Shown: one piece after another, positions 9,735 to 18,090 of the stretch
How positions within the stretch are numbered: position 1 is the stretch's first letter
Layout of the letters: each line of letters opens with the position of its first letter
The notes under the pieces: model-generated
Seen by the model: the letters and a program-made list of their open reading frames with translations, nothing else
The model's database searches: none
Told to the model about the DNA's origin: nothing
NCBI GenBank assembly: GCA_963735495.1
Contig: CAVTLG010000009.1
Coordinates: forward strand, 1,399,815-1,463,814
DNA length: 64,000 nt
From: CAVTLG01 sp963735495
GTDB taxonomy: Bacteria; Chloroflexota; Ktedonobacteria; Ktedonobacterales; Ktedonobacteraceae
Direction: 5' to 3'
Position numbers and translations under genes: made by a program

Positions 9735-9918
9735 ATGTCTTCACTCACCCAAATATTACACAGCAAAAGAGATCATCATTACGTTTCTCTTCAATTCTAT
9801 CACGCAAAGCAACACTGCACCTAACTATGCAGGTCCTTAAAATTTGTATCCATGCACTCACAGATGCGCTGATAAACTTAACTATCACGCTTGTTTGCTC
9901 GTAACAACTTCATGGATC

Positions 9919-9939
9919 TGATATAATGTTGTTATAACA
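9919..9939 (+). promoter_or_regulatory. Extended -10 promoter with overlapping palindrome before the ATPase-nuclease operon
   Basis: TGATATAAT at 9919-9927 is an extended -10 element without a good -35. It is followed directly by the perfect palindrome TGTTATAACA at 9930-9939, which would cover the transcription start. The palindrome is a natural operator position for self-regulation. Confidence 0.5.
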
Positions 9940-9981
9940 GCAGAGAATTAGAAAAAAGGACTGGCAGATGCGAGACATAGC

Positions 9982-11463
9982 ATGAAGGTAGAAATTCACA
10001 ATTTGAACGTTATCTCAAATGCCGAGATCGATTTAAAACCGCTTACTGTCCTTATCGGGCCGAATAACGCCGGTAAAACCTGGCTTGCCTACGTTCTTGC
10101 AGGTATTTTAGGGGTGCAAGGTTGGAAAGAGTACGCACATGCATACGCACATGAACAACTTCCTAAAGCATATCCTCCGCTAGATTTGGCAATTGAGCAG
10201 GTTTTAACAAAAGGCAATGCTACGATTAATCTTCACGACTTTGCAGAGAAATATGGAGAAACTTACTTTCAAAACGTTGCAGATTACGCCCAACATTGGA
10301 TGAATGGCTATATGGGTACACAATTTACCCATTTTGATACATTGAAAGTAGCACTAAGTCTCTCAGAGGTCAAAGCAGAATTTCTGGGTCGTGTCGAAAA
10401 GTATGCCATGCAAAGGGACATTGCTGGCGACTTACTCAGCATTCGCAAAAAACAGGATGATAAAATAATTTATTTCTATACATCTACTGATGATGACGAA
10501 TCATTGACTGATAAACTGCTACCAGAAGAAATCAGAGAGCGTTTAGTCGGAACTATTACCCAGGTGCTCCATCAATCACTCTATCCCCGAGTACGTGTAT
10601 TCCCTACAACAAGGACAATGTTAGTCGCATTCCCTTTCTACAGCAACACAAGGAATACAGGAACATTACCTATCAATGATCATATTCGAGAGGTTTTCAA
10701 AACCATTGATGAAGGCATCCAAAAGTTACAAGACTTAACCGGCATGAATATCAGCACGTTATCAGAAAAAAATGCTAGAGCTGCAACTGGAGCCGAAAGC
10801 AATTTTCTAAGTATGATGAGCTATGTGTTCCGATCAGGCTCTAAACAAAGAGCAGCGAGAGAGAAAGCAGCCAAGAATAATTCATCTATTCAGAAGTATA
10901 GACTGTTAGCTGAGGTATTAGAAAAGAAGATTCTCGCAGGAAATATAAATTTTTCCACGCCAGAGCCAGATCCGAGGCGCGATATTCTCTTCCAACCTAC
11001 AGAAAATGTCATGCTAGATATGCCTATCGCATCATCTATGGTGAAAGAACTGGTACCATTGGTTCTCTATCTACGCTACTTAGCAGAGCCAGGAGAATTA
11101 CTCATCATAGACGAACCTGAGATGAATCTTCACCCAATCGCCCAAATACAGATCATTGAGTTCCTGGCATTACTTGCCAACGCAGGATTAAAAGTATTGA
11201 TTACGACGCATAGTACATATGCTGTAGACCACCTGAGTAATTTGATAGAGGCATACAAACAGGAAAAGCAGGACGATATTGCAAGCCTATTCTTGCTGAA
11301 ACGCAAAGAGGCATTCATCTCGCAAACAGAGGTATCAATCTATAGTGTTGAAGACGGTAAGGTAAATACTATTCTTGATCCAGAGGGAAATATAGATTGG
11401 AGAACTTTTAGCGATGCAACTAAACTGGTTGAACGTATTCACTTTGAGTTGTTAGGAGATTAG
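9982..11463 (+). CDS. OLD-like/AAA family ATPase of a putative defence operon
   Basis: The 493-residue protein is an SMC/ABC-like AAA ATPase of the AAA_15/AAA_21 type found in OLD-family and related anti-phage systems. Walker A is GPNNAGKTW at residues 26-34, only about 25 residues from the start. Walker B/D-loop LLIIDEPEMNLHP starts at residue 373. The H-loop TTHSTYAVDHL follows at about 408. The roughly 340 residues between them are helical and charged, as in the inserted coiled-coil region of this family. No TOPRIM nuclease domain follows, unlike true OLD proteins. The next gene supplies a predicted nuclease instead and begins 1 base after this stop. The DNA is more A+T-rich than the neighbouring ABC-F gene, which fits acquisition by transfer. 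The family is confident; the defence function is inferred from architecture. Confidence 0.85.
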   Translation: MKVEIHNLNVISNAEIDLKPLTVLIGPNNAGKTWLAYVLAGILGVQGWKEYAHAYAHEQLPKAYPPLDLAIEQVLTKGNATINLHDFAEKYGETYFQNVADYAQHWMNGYMGTQFTHFDTLKVALSLSEVKAEFLGRVEKYAMQRDIAGDLLSIRKKQDDKIIYFYTSTDDDESLTDKLLPEEIRERLVGTITQVLHQSLYPRVRVFPTTRTMLVAFPFYSNTRNTGTLPINDHIREVFKTIDEGIQKLQDLTGMNISTLSEKNARAATGAESNFLSMMSYVFRSGSKQRAAREKAAKNNSSIQKYRLLAEVLEKKILAGNINFSTPEPDPRRDILFQPTENVMLDMPIASSMVKELVPLVLYLRYLAEPGELLIIDEPEMNLHPIAQIQIIEFLALLANAGLKVLITTHSTYAVDHLSNLIEAYKQEKQDDIASLFLLKRKEAFISQTEVSIYSVEDGKVNTILDPEGNIDWRTFSDATKLVERIHFELLGD

Positions 11464-11464
11464 C

Positions 11465-12058
11465 GTGTCTTTTAGTCGTTTGCTTCTTGTAGCTGCAAAT
11501 TCTAAGAAATATATATGTGGTGTAAGAAATGATAAAGTTTCGATTTCGCCTAGAATCAAAATTCCTGGCAGGGACGCCTACGAAGGTGAAGTCATCCTGT
11601 GTTTTCAACTTGATGATCGTAAAACAGAACAGGGAAAACAAGTAGCTCGCAGTTTAGGTATAGCAGAAGGTAACCAGCGCTGTGATGGGCTTGTCTTTTA
11701 TGCTGAAGATGAAAAAGTAGAGCGCGTAATCTGTTTAGTCGAGATGAAAAGCTCAAATGTCTCGGAAGCCGCAAAACAAATCATTGTGACAAAAGAGCAT
11801 ATAGAAAAACTTCTACGAGATGAATGCAATTCATTGCCCGAAGACTGTCGCACTGCTGGTATAAAACAAATCAACCATATTATATGGAAAGCTTGCCTAT
11901 ACCATCATAGTAGTTCGCCGGATAAGATAGATACCATTCAAAGGGATTTGAAAAACCACGGTTTCCAAGACGTAATTCGTTTAAGCGGTGCTGATAACGA
12001 CCTGAGATCGTTATTAAATGGCAAGCAGAAAGTTAAGGGGAATAGGAAACCACTATGA
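11465..12058 (+). CDS. Predicted PD-(D/E)XK-type nuclease partner of the AAA ATPase
   Basis: The 197-residue protein is not recognised by name. Its core shows the layout of restriction-endonuclease-fold enzymes: Asp74 in QRCDGLVFYA, then a strand, then Glu93-x-Lys95 in ICLVEMKSSN, giving D-x18-ExK. The remaining residues are mixed charged helices. It starts at GTG 11465, 1 base after the ATPase stop, so translation is probably coupled. It ends with a 4-base ATGA overlap with the HicB-like gene. The pairing of an ATPase with a small nuclease resembles two-gene defence systems such as Septu, though the nuclease class differs. The nuclease call is motif-based and moderate; a non-catalytic member of the fold cannot be excluded. 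Confidence 0.6.
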   Translation: MSFSRLLLVAANSKKYICGVRNDKVSISPRIKIPGRDAYEGEVILCFQLDDRKTEQGKQVARSLGIAEGNQRCDGLVFYAEDEKVERVICLVEMKSSNVSEAAKQIIVTKEHIEKLLRDECNSLPEDCRTAGIKQINHIIWKACLYHHSSSPDKIDTIQRDLKNHGFQDVIRLSGADNDLRSLLNGKQKVKGNRKPL

Positions 12059-12270
12059 CACCCGATCCCAAACATTATTCTATGATCATCCAATGGAGTG
12101 ACGAAGACCAGGCATATATTGTCACAGTCCCAGAACTCCCCGGATGCAGAACTCACGGAGACACCTACGAGAAAGCCGTCCAACAAGGGCAAGATGCTAT
12201 TGAAAGTTGGATCATGGCGGCACTGGCTGATAATGATCCAGTTCCACCACCGCACATATTCGCAGCCTAA
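12055..12270 (+). CDS. HicB-like protein
   Basis: The 71-residue protein has the partial RNase H fold of HicB antitoxins: an N-terminal strand YSMIIQWSDEDQAYIVTVPELPGC, then a helix carrying TYEKAVQQGQDAIESWI. It is short and lacks the C-terminal DNA-binding helix-turn-helix or ribbon-helix-helix present in many HicB antitoxins. No HicA-type double-stranded-RNA-binding toxin is encoded on either side. It overlaps the nuclease gene by ATGA, so it is the third cistron of that operon and is followed by a terminator. It may serve as an inhibitor or accessory factor of the ATPase/nuclease pair, which is inference. Solitary HicB-like genes are common, so the link could be accidental. Confidence 0.85.
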   Translation: MTPDPKHYSMIIQWSDEDQAYIVTVPELPGCRTHGDTYEKAVQQGQDAIESWIMAALADNDPVPPPHIFAA

Positions 12271-12292
12271 TCAATGGTAGCATTACCTCTAC

Positions 12293-12341
12293 AAAAGACG
12301 CCTGACGAGATCTTATGAAATATGGCTTCAGGTGTCTTTTT
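12293..12341 (+). terminator. Rho-independent terminator of the ATPase-nuclease-HicB operon
   Basis: AAAAGACGCCTGA (12293-12305) pairs with TCAGGTGTCTTTT (12328-12340) with one G-T pair, around a 22-nt loop, and ends in a run of five T. It lies 23 bases after the hicB-like stop. The remaining bases up to 12544 contain no gene. Confidence 0.8.
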
Positions 12342-12544
12342 CACCTTCACCATTGTCAACAATTCACCAGCAGACAACCGCAAGGGATTGTCTCTACGCG
12401 TCTCTGCATCCTCCCACCGTTTACCACAAACAACCACCAGGACTACGTATCATTTGCCCATCTCCTGCATCATTACAGCTCTTGCTATAATCGAACATTT
12501 GTACAATATTAATAGAGTATGAGAGCACATAGGTCCCCAAGCTA

Positions 12545-12569
12545 TTTGTAAATATGATATACTTACAAA
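12545..12569 (+). promoter_or_regulatory. 25-bp near-palindrome and -10 region before the pyrE-like gene
   Basis: TTTGTAA (12545-12551) and TTACAAA (12563-12569) are exact inverted copies, and the middle (ATATGATATAC) is also nearly symmetric. TGATATACT inside it resembles an extended -10. The position about 35 bases before the GTG start fits an operator over the promoter. Confidence 0.55.
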
Positions 12570-12602
12570 ATAAATCCTTCTTTGCCAGAAAGGATGCTGT
12601 AG

Positions 12603-13274
12603 GTGGCGAAAGAGCAGTCTCTGGATAATCTATGGTTGGCGCAAACCCTGTTTGACCTTAAAGGAGTCCAATTCGGCAATTTTACGGTGAGCGAATTGGC
12701 TGTAAGCTCACCGGTATTTGTCAACCCTAAGGTCTTGATCAGTAACCCAACCGCCCTCCGTGTTGCCAGCAAGTTGATGCAACAGGAGATAAACTTAGCA
12801 CAATCATTACGTCGTCCACGAGTACACCCCTTTACGGTGGTGGCAGGCGTTCCAGTGGGTGGACTCCTATTGGCAACCGCTTACTCGCTGGAGACAAATA
12901 TTCCTCTTATCTATGCCCGTACCAGGCCGGAAGGTACAGGCAATCGAGGAATAGAGGGACATTATATCGCAGACGATAGCGCGTTGATCATTGACGATCT
13001 CATCACAAGAGGGAGTAGCGTGCTGGAAACAGCCGCACTGCTTGAAGAGAATGGTCTGAAAGTAAAGGATGTGATCGTCCTGATAGACCGTGAACATGGA
13101 GCAGTCGAGCGTCTACGACACCATGGATATAATCTGATCAGTATCCTGAAACTGGATGTGATGCTCAACCTGTACATGTCGAAAGGACTCATCTCCGAGG
13201 AGACCTATCGTACCTGTGCAGAATATTTACGCGCGAAACAGGATGAAAATCACTCAAATACGTTTGGTGCGTAA
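12603..13274 (+). CDS. pyrE: Orotate phosphoribosyltransferase-like protein
   Basis: This is a 223-residue type I phosphoribosyltransferase. The PRPP-binding motif reads ALIIDDLITRGSS, very close to the OPRTase form, and is preceded by PLIYARTRPEGTGNRGIEGHY, which matches the flexible-loop region. OPRTase makes orotidine 5'-monophosphate from orotate and PRPP in pyrimidine synthesis. The canonical loop Lys-rich segment is altered here (TRPEGTGNRG), so another PRTase specificity is possible. It starts with GTG, with AAAGGA upstream. It is monocistronic, bounded by a palindrome before and a strong terminator after. No other pyrimidine genes are nearby. Confidence 0.8.
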   Translation: MAKEQSLDNLWLAQTLFDLKGVQFGNFTVSELAVSSPVFVNPKVLISNPTALRVASKLMQQEINLAQSLRRPRVHPFTVVAGVPVGGLLLATAYSLETNIPLIYARTRPEGTGNRGIEGHYIADDSALIIDDLITRGSSVLETAALLEENGLKVKDVIVLIDREHGAVERLRHHGYNLISILKLDVMLNLYMSKGLISEETYRTCAEYLRAKQDENHSNTFGA

Positions 13275-13301
13275 AGACATTGCATAACGCGATGCAAAGA
13301 G

Positions 13302-13336
13302 GGGAAGATGCCAGCATGCTGGTGTCTTCCCTTTTA
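13302..13336 (+). terminator. Rho-independent terminator of the pyrE-like gene
   Basis: GGGAAGATGCCAGC (13302-13315) pairs with GCTGGTGTCTTCCC (13318-13331) with two wobble pairs and is followed by TTTTA. It sits between convergent genes, so it may also end the slipin transcript, although the T-run fits rightward transcription. Confidence 0.85.
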
Positions 13337-13381
13337 TAGCATACATCTCTATTTTGCAAGCATACGCACAGTTGCCAATAG

Positions 13382-14215
13382 CTACAGATGCGTCGTCTGT
13401 ACCTCATGGTCAGCATTGCCATTGTGTTCCAGCGGTGCCTGGGTACGCTCGTTACTATGGTCCATCGTCTTGAGCAAGGGCCGAAGCAAGTCCAGAGGGA
13501 GTGGGAAAATGATGGTTGAGTTTTTCTCAACGGCAATCTCCGTCAAGGTCTGCAAGTAACGCAGTTGCAGCGTACTGGGCTGCGAATCGATGATCTGTGC
13601 CGCCTGCGCTAGCTGCGCCGATGCCTGTAACTCACCCTGGGCATGAATGATCTTCGCCCGCTTCTCACGCTCTGCCTCAGCCTGCTTGGCCATCGCACGC
13701 TGCATAGTTGCTGGCAGTTCCACATCTTTGATCTCGACCGCCGTCACTTTGACACCCCAGCGCTCTGTATGCTCATCGATGATCGTCTGCAATTCCTGGT
13801 TGATTTTGTTACGCTGCGATAGCAGTTCATCCAGGTCAGATTGACCAAGCACGTTACGCAACGTGGTTTGACCGATCTGCGTCGTGGCCTGGATGAAGTT
13901 CACGACATTGACAACGGCTGCCGCAGGATCAACAACATAGAAGTAGATGACTGCCGTCACCTTGATCGTGACATTGTCCCGCGAAATGACCTCTTGCGGC
14001 GGCACCGTGAGCGTCACAATACGCAGATCAACCTTCACCATACGCGAGATGAAAGGTGGTACCCAGAAGACACCCGGTCCTTGCGCACCGGTCAGCCGAC
14101 CAAGCACAAAGATAACTCCACGCTCATATTGCTGCACAATACGCAGACCCGATAACGCCAGAAAAACCAGGATTATCAGGACGATGCTAATAAAGGTCCC
14201 GACAAATGGGTCCAT
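13382..14215 (-). CDS. Slipin / stomatin-like SPFH-domain membrane protein
   Basis: The 277-residue protein has one N-terminal membrane span (IVLIILVFLALSGLRIV) and an SPFH/band 7 domain starting QQYERGVIFVLGRLTG and including GPGVFWVPPF and TLRNVLGQSDLDELLSQR. It continues as a charged helix AMAKQAEAEREKRAKIIHAQGE typical of oligomerising stomatins. Such proteins scaffold membrane microdomains and pair with NfeD-type proteins, one of which is encoded immediately upstream on the same strand. GGGAGG lies 7 bases before the ATG. The C-terminal tail is hydrophilic and not conserved. Confidence 0.94.
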   Translation of the reverse strand: MDPFVGTFISIVLIILVFLALSGLRIVQQYERGVIFVLGRLTGAQGPGVFWVPPFISRMVKVDLRIVTLTVPPQEVISRDNVTIKVTAVIYFYVVDPAAAVVNVVNFIQATTQIGQTTLRNVLGQSDLDELLSQRNKINQELQTIIDEHTERWGVKVTAVEIKDVELPATMQRAMAKQAEAEREKRAKIIHAQGELQASAQLAQAAQIIDSQPSTLQLRYLQTLTEIAVEKNSTIIFPLPLDLLRPLLKTMDHSNERTQAPLEHNGNADHEVQTTHL

Positions 14216-14295
14216 AGATGACCTCCCTTGAACATGCGGTTCTTATAAAAAAACTACTATGCGTGATACAAAGTTAGTTCGCTACTAATAAGTGC

Positions 14296-15060
14296 CTAAC
14301 GACGGAAAAGCTGGACATGTAAACACAGTCCTTCGACAGCCACGATGCGCAACTCAGAACCTGGGTCAGCTGAGGCTGTCGGCGGATCAAGAATGGCAGC
14401 CCAATTTTCACCTGCGTAGTTTACACGCCCGGCTGGTCGCAGCGGTGTTAAGGCGACCACACGAGCACCAAGCATGCTCTCAACGCCAGATGGGATATGT
14501 CGCGTATGCTTGCCAAAGATCATCACGGTAAAGCCGAGGAGACCAATTACCACGCCCATGATATAGACGAGCCAGGGATGAACATGCGCAGTCGCAGAGA
14601 GATCTCCACTATTAAAGAATATCAATGTTCCGCCCACCAGGGCAATGACGGCTCCGCTGGTCAAGATACCGTGCGTAGGGAGTTTCACGCCCAATACAAG
14701 CAAGGCAAAAGCCAGGATCATGAAGACAAAACCAGCCCAGTCAGGCGTAAGTGCACTAGCCGAGAGCAGGAAGAGCACAAACGCAAGAGCGCCAACGACT
14801 CCCGGTACGATAGCTCGCGGATGCACAATTTCCAGGAACATGCCGATGATGGCAAGCAGAAAAAGCAGAAAGATTGCATTTGGATCATGCAAGAATGCGG
14901 CGAAAAATGAGGGACTATCAGCATGTGCGAGTATGACGTCGCTCTGGGTAGATGCGGCTTCCACAGGCGTTGCCAAAAGCGCGAAAGATACCGGGGTAAG
15001 AATTGTCACGCCAAGGCATGAAAGCATGCGCGAGCTGTGGAAAATCTGACGCGAATCCAT
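14296..15060 (-). CDS. NfeD-family membrane protein
   Basis: The protein has about 254 residues from the ATG at 15060, which has AAGGA 8 bases upstream; the ATG at 15066 is too close to it. An N-terminal signal/transmembrane segment is followed by several membrane spans (AIFLLFLLAIIGMFLEIVHP, then VVGALAFVLFLLS). The end is a C-terminal OB-like NfeD domain beginning at MLGARVVALTPLRPAGRVNYAGENWAAI. It lacks the long ClpP-like serine protease domain of full NfeD, so this is the short or intermediate form. The slipin gene follows 80 bases downstream, the classic NfeD-stomatin pair acting together in the membrane. Confidence 0.92.
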   Translation of the reverse strand: MDSRQIFHSSRMLSCLGVTILTPVSFALLATPVEAASTQSDVILAHADSPSFFAAFLHDPNAIFLLFLLAIIGMFLEIVHPRAIVPGVVGALAFVLFLLSASALTPDWAGFVFMILAFALLVLGVKLPTHGILTSGAVIALVGGTLIFFNSGDLSATAHVHPWLVYIMGVVIGLLGFTVMIFGKHTRHIPSGVESMLGARVVALTPLRPAGRVNYAGENWAAILDPPTASADPGSELRIVAVEGLCLHVQLFRR

Positions 15061-15228
15061 GACCATGTTCCTTCAAGCAAACAGACCTGACAACGCACTT
15101 TTTCTGTCAATAACAAACGATATACGCCTATCATAGCACACGAGTAAAACACGGCGATACTTTGTGTTGATCCTTTCCGCAGCTACCTGCCTCCAGTCAG
15201 TAAGAATGAATAGCTTTTTGCTATTATC

Positions 15229-15257
15229 AATATAGCATATTGCAATCTCCATGTCAA
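15229..15257 (-). promoter_or_regulatory. Promoter for nfeD-slipin
   Basis: On the minus strand TTGACA (15257-15252) and TATATT (15234-15229) are 17 bases apart. The -35 box lies 10 bases from the -35 box of the divergent MFS promoter. Confidence 0.7.
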
Positions 15258-15267
15258 GCAATACTAC

Positions 15268-15296
15268 TTGACCAATATAGCGCTGCTTGCTATACT
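15268..15296 (+). promoter_or_regulatory. Promoter for the MFS transporter gene
   Basis: TTGACC (15268-15273) and TATACT (15291-15296) are separated by 17 bases. Together with the opposing promoter the two -35 boxes form the inverted repeat GTCAAG-8-CTTGAC (15253-15272), a possible shared regulator site. Confidence 0.7.
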
Positions 15297-15406
15297 ACAA
15301 ACCGTGCAATAAACCGGCAGGAGAGAAGGTGTATTCTTCGTGAGTGTTTCTTTATCATCAAATAGCAATGAGCTACAACAAGATGTTTAGTACCTTGAGG
15401 TGAACT

Positions 15407-16861
15407 ATGAACTATAGTGGGGTAGATAATACTTCTGCGCTTTTAGCTAGACCCTCTAGCAAGGCTATGCTGACCGCGCGCCAGGATCGTATTCCCATCT
15501 GGTCACTGCCCAAGTCTCTCATATGGTCTATCGGGATAGGTTATTTTGCCACATTCTTCTGTATCACCGATATCAACGTGCCGTTTATTCAAACATGTAC
15601 CCAAATTGTACCGCATTGTATTCCCACGACTGCCGAAAACTATATTGGTCTTCCTGTATTGATGAGTCTGATTGGCTATGTTATAGGAACGTTCATCCTA
15701 AGCCCACTGGCTGATAGATATGGTAGAAGAGATATTTTGTTTGTCACGCTAGTCATCATCGCCGTTGGTTCACTGTATAGCGCTCTGATCAATGATTACA
15801 CCAATTTCGTGCTCTCGCGCACAGTAACCGGCATGGGTATTGGAGCCGATCTGGCCATTGTCAACACCTATATCATCGAGATTGCCCCTACGAGGAGTCG
15901 TGCGAAGTATGTGTCCGCTATCTTCACTCTACCCATGTTCGGCATAGCTATTGCAATCTGGCTTGGTCTCTATCTTACGACACCAGCGACGCCGTTTCCT
16001 TTGGGGCTACCCTTTGCTCTAGCTGGGGCGAAGTTTGCTAGCGGTTGGCGCATTAATTATCTCATTGGTTCGTTTCTGGCTATCATTGGTCTGCTCTTTC
16101 GTTTCCAGATCCCCGAGTCTCCACGCTGGCTCATTGACAAGGGGCGATTACGACAGGCCGAGCATATCATTAAAGCCATGGAGCAGCGAGCATTAACCAG
16201 GATGGCAGCATTACCACAGGTGTCTGCTGAACTTCCTGTGCTTGCTGCTACAAGCCCATTCCGTGATATTTTTGGCACAAGCCTCTATTTGAGACGTACT
16301 ATTATCCTCATCGTTGTCTGGCTGGTGGGCTATATTACTGTCTATGCGGTTGTAGATGGTCTCACAGTGTTGCTTGTGGCCGTGCATTATCCTACACCAG
16401 AAGCGGGGCTGATCGCAGCAATAGGGACAGTGGGGCTGATCTTGACTTCCATATTGTCCTATGTCTTCGTTGAGCGCATTGAAAGGAAACACTGGATTGC
16501 TATTGCAGGAGCTTTGACACTGCTTGGAGGCGTTATAATCGCCCTGGGAGCGGCTAGTTTTCTTGTTACTATTCTCGGAGCAATTATGATCTTTTGCGGT
16601 ATTAACCTGTGGGTTCCTGCTGCCTACTCCTGGTCGCTAGAGAACTATGCGACGAGAGCACGAGCAACTGGTTTCGCTATAGTGGATGGGATAGGACATG
16701 TGGGAGGGGGTATTGGCTTGACGTTTATTGCCTCACTCACTGGTATAGCAGGTCCGCTTTTGACCTTTATATTCATTGGTAGCTTTCTACTTTTGGCTGC
16801 GTTTGTAGCTCAGTTTGGTATAGCTACAAGGGCAAAACGCCTGGATGAAGTATCACCATAG
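15407..16861 (+). CDS. MFS transporter, sugar/metabolite porter type
   Basis: This is a 484-residue integral membrane protein with about 12 hydrophobic segments. The MFS signature after helix 2 reads LADRYGRRD, helix 4 has LSRTVTGMGIGADLAIVNTYIIEI, and the cytoplasmic PESPRWLIDKGR motif is typical of the sugar-porter and aromatic/organic acid transporter subfamilies. A long loop after helix 1 (CTQIVPHCIPTTAENY) contains two Cys. GAGGTGA lies before the ATG. The gene has its own promoter and is followed 92 bases later by a pseudokinase gene on the same strand. The substrate is unknown; sugars, organic acids or aromatic acids are all possible. Confidence 0.9.
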   Translation: MNYSGVDNTSALLARPSSKAMLTARQDRIPIWSLPKSLIWSIGIGYFATFFCITDINVPFIQTCTQIVPHCIPTTAENYIGLPVLMSLIGYVIGTFILSPLADRYGRRDILFVTLVIIAVGSLYSALINDYTNFVLSRTVTGMGIGADLAIVNTYIIEIAPTRSRAKYVSAIFTLPMFGIAIAIWLGLYLTTPATPFPLGLPFALAGAKFASGWRINYLIGSFLAIIGLLFRFQIPESPRWLIDKGRLRQAEHIIKAMEQRALTRMAALPQVSAELPVLAATSPFRDIFGTSLYLRRTIILIVVWLVGYITVYAVVDGLTVLLVAVHYPTPEAGLIAAIGTVGLILTSILSYVFVERIERKHWIAIAGALTLLGGVIIALGAASFLVTILGAIMIFCGINLWVPAAYSWSLENYATRARATGFAIVDGIGHVGGGIGLTFIASLTGIAGPLLTFIFIGSFLLLAAFVAQFGIATRAKRLDEVSP

Positions 16862-16953
16862 CTGGTTGTTATTCCTGGCAGACAACCTGTGCGGTAGATA
16901 CGCGGATTTGCCTTTCTTTTTGCTCAAAGAGAAAAGCTGGGAGGGTTTTGAAA

Positions 16954-18090
16954 ATGCTTTGCTCTATTTGTGGTGCTGACAGAGTGCCGAGAGAAGGCCG
17001 TTGTCCTTCCTGTGGCAACAAATTAGACTCCAATCCTTCGCTGGGTAAGAGTGGAACTGGTCGTTACGCCGAAGCTCACCTTGAATTGAGTAGATATACT
17101 CCAGTTCGTGGTGATGTTTTAGGCAAAGGGCGCTATCGATTACTTAGCCAGGTGCAGCTCCCTGAACTGCAAAGGAGTTTTGGAAATGCCTGGGAAGCGA
17201 CTGATAACACGTCCCATAGTCGGGTGGTTATTCGCGACATCCATGTTCCTGCGCAATTAAATGAGCCAGCCTCTAGCCTGGACCAGACTATAGCGCCGCT
17301 TATCCAGCGCCTCATCGACCTGGGACAACATCCGAGCCTGCCAAAGGTAATTGATTGCTTTAAAGAACAAGGGACCTTCTACTTTGTATTTACCCATATT
17401 GATGGCAAAAGCCTGGCAGCTACCTTACTCAGTGAACAAGGCAGTGTGGCACTACGAGAGCGTACAGTAACAGCATATGGCTGTACGCTTTGTGAGATTG
17501 TGTCTTTCTTCTCACGGCAGCAACCGCCCTTCGTACATGGTTCTATCTGTCCAGAGACGGTTATCATCCACCCCAATGGAAGAGATGTCTCGCTCATCTA
17601 CCTGCCACTCTTTCCATACGAGACACAGGTAAACAAAAGCAAAGGCTCACCAAGTTATCTCGCGCCAGAACAGGTACGGGGGGTGAGTAACACATCATCT
17701 GATCTCTACGGAGTCGCAGCAACACTTTATCATGCGGTAACAAGTTCTCGCCCTTCCGACCGTATCGCTTTTTTCTACCCGCCTGCCCGTCGTCTCAATC
17801 CTGCAGTTACATCAGGCATGGAAGCCATTCTTATTCGACAATTGCACATGGCAGTTGCGCAACGTTATCCTCGTGCTGAGGAGATGCAAAAGGATCTCTC
17901 ATCCCTGCTAGCCTCTTATCCTGAGGATACTGGAGAACAGGAACAGCCAGTACTCTTTACCGACCCTGCGCGACTCAGCTTGCAAGAGCGCCAAGAGATG
18001 AGCGGCAACGGCAATCTGCTCAACATTGGGGTGTTTGTGGCAGTAATGATACTGATAATAGTAGGTATTGTATTTGCCATTGTGCGCTGA
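16954..18090 (+). CDS. Zinc-ribbon, membrane-anchored protein kinase-like protein (probable pseudokinase)
   Basis: The ATG at 16954 was chosen over a TTG at 16948 because GGGAGG lies 8 bases before it, giving 378 residues. Residues 3-20 form a zinc ribbon (CSIC and CPSC). A Ser/Thr kinase-like domain spans about 55-325. Its glycine-rich loop is poorly kept. The catalytic loop reads HGSICPETVII instead of HRDLKPENIL, so the catalytic Asp is Ser, and no DFG is visible before the SYLAPEQ (APE-like) segment. A single membrane span (IGVFVAVMILIIVGIVFAIV) ends the protein. The fold is recognisable and the missing Asp argues for a pseudokinase, perhaps a signal adaptor. It is similar in plan to inactive PknB-like proteins. 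Confidence 0.85.
   Translation: MLCSICGADRVPREGRCPSCGNKLDSNPSLGKSGTGRYAEAHLELSRYTPVRGDVLGKGRYRLLSQVQLPELQRSFGNAWEATDNTSHSRVVIRDIHVPAQLNEPASSLDQTIAPLIQRLIDLGQHPSLPKVIDCFKEQGTFYFVFTHIDGKSLAATLLSEQGSVALRERTVTAYGCTLCEIVSFFSRQQPPFVHGSICPETVIIHPNGRDVSLIYLPLFPYETQVNKSKGSPSYLAPEQVRGVSNTSSDLYGVAATLYHAVTSSRPSDRIAFFYPPARRLNPAVTSGMEAILIRQLHMAVAQRYPRAEEMQKDLSSLLASYPEDTGEQEQPVLFTDPARLSLQERQEMSGNGNLLNIGVFVAVMILIIVGIVFAIVR

Noticed and set aside
9982..11463. True OLD nuclease or Gabija GajA
   Set aside because: No TOPRIM domain follows the ATPase; the protein ends about 80 residues after the H-loop.
12055..12600. A complete HicAB toxin-antitoxin module
   Set aside because: No HicA-like frame (about 60-80 residues with the GGSH motif) exists on either side of the HicB-like gene.
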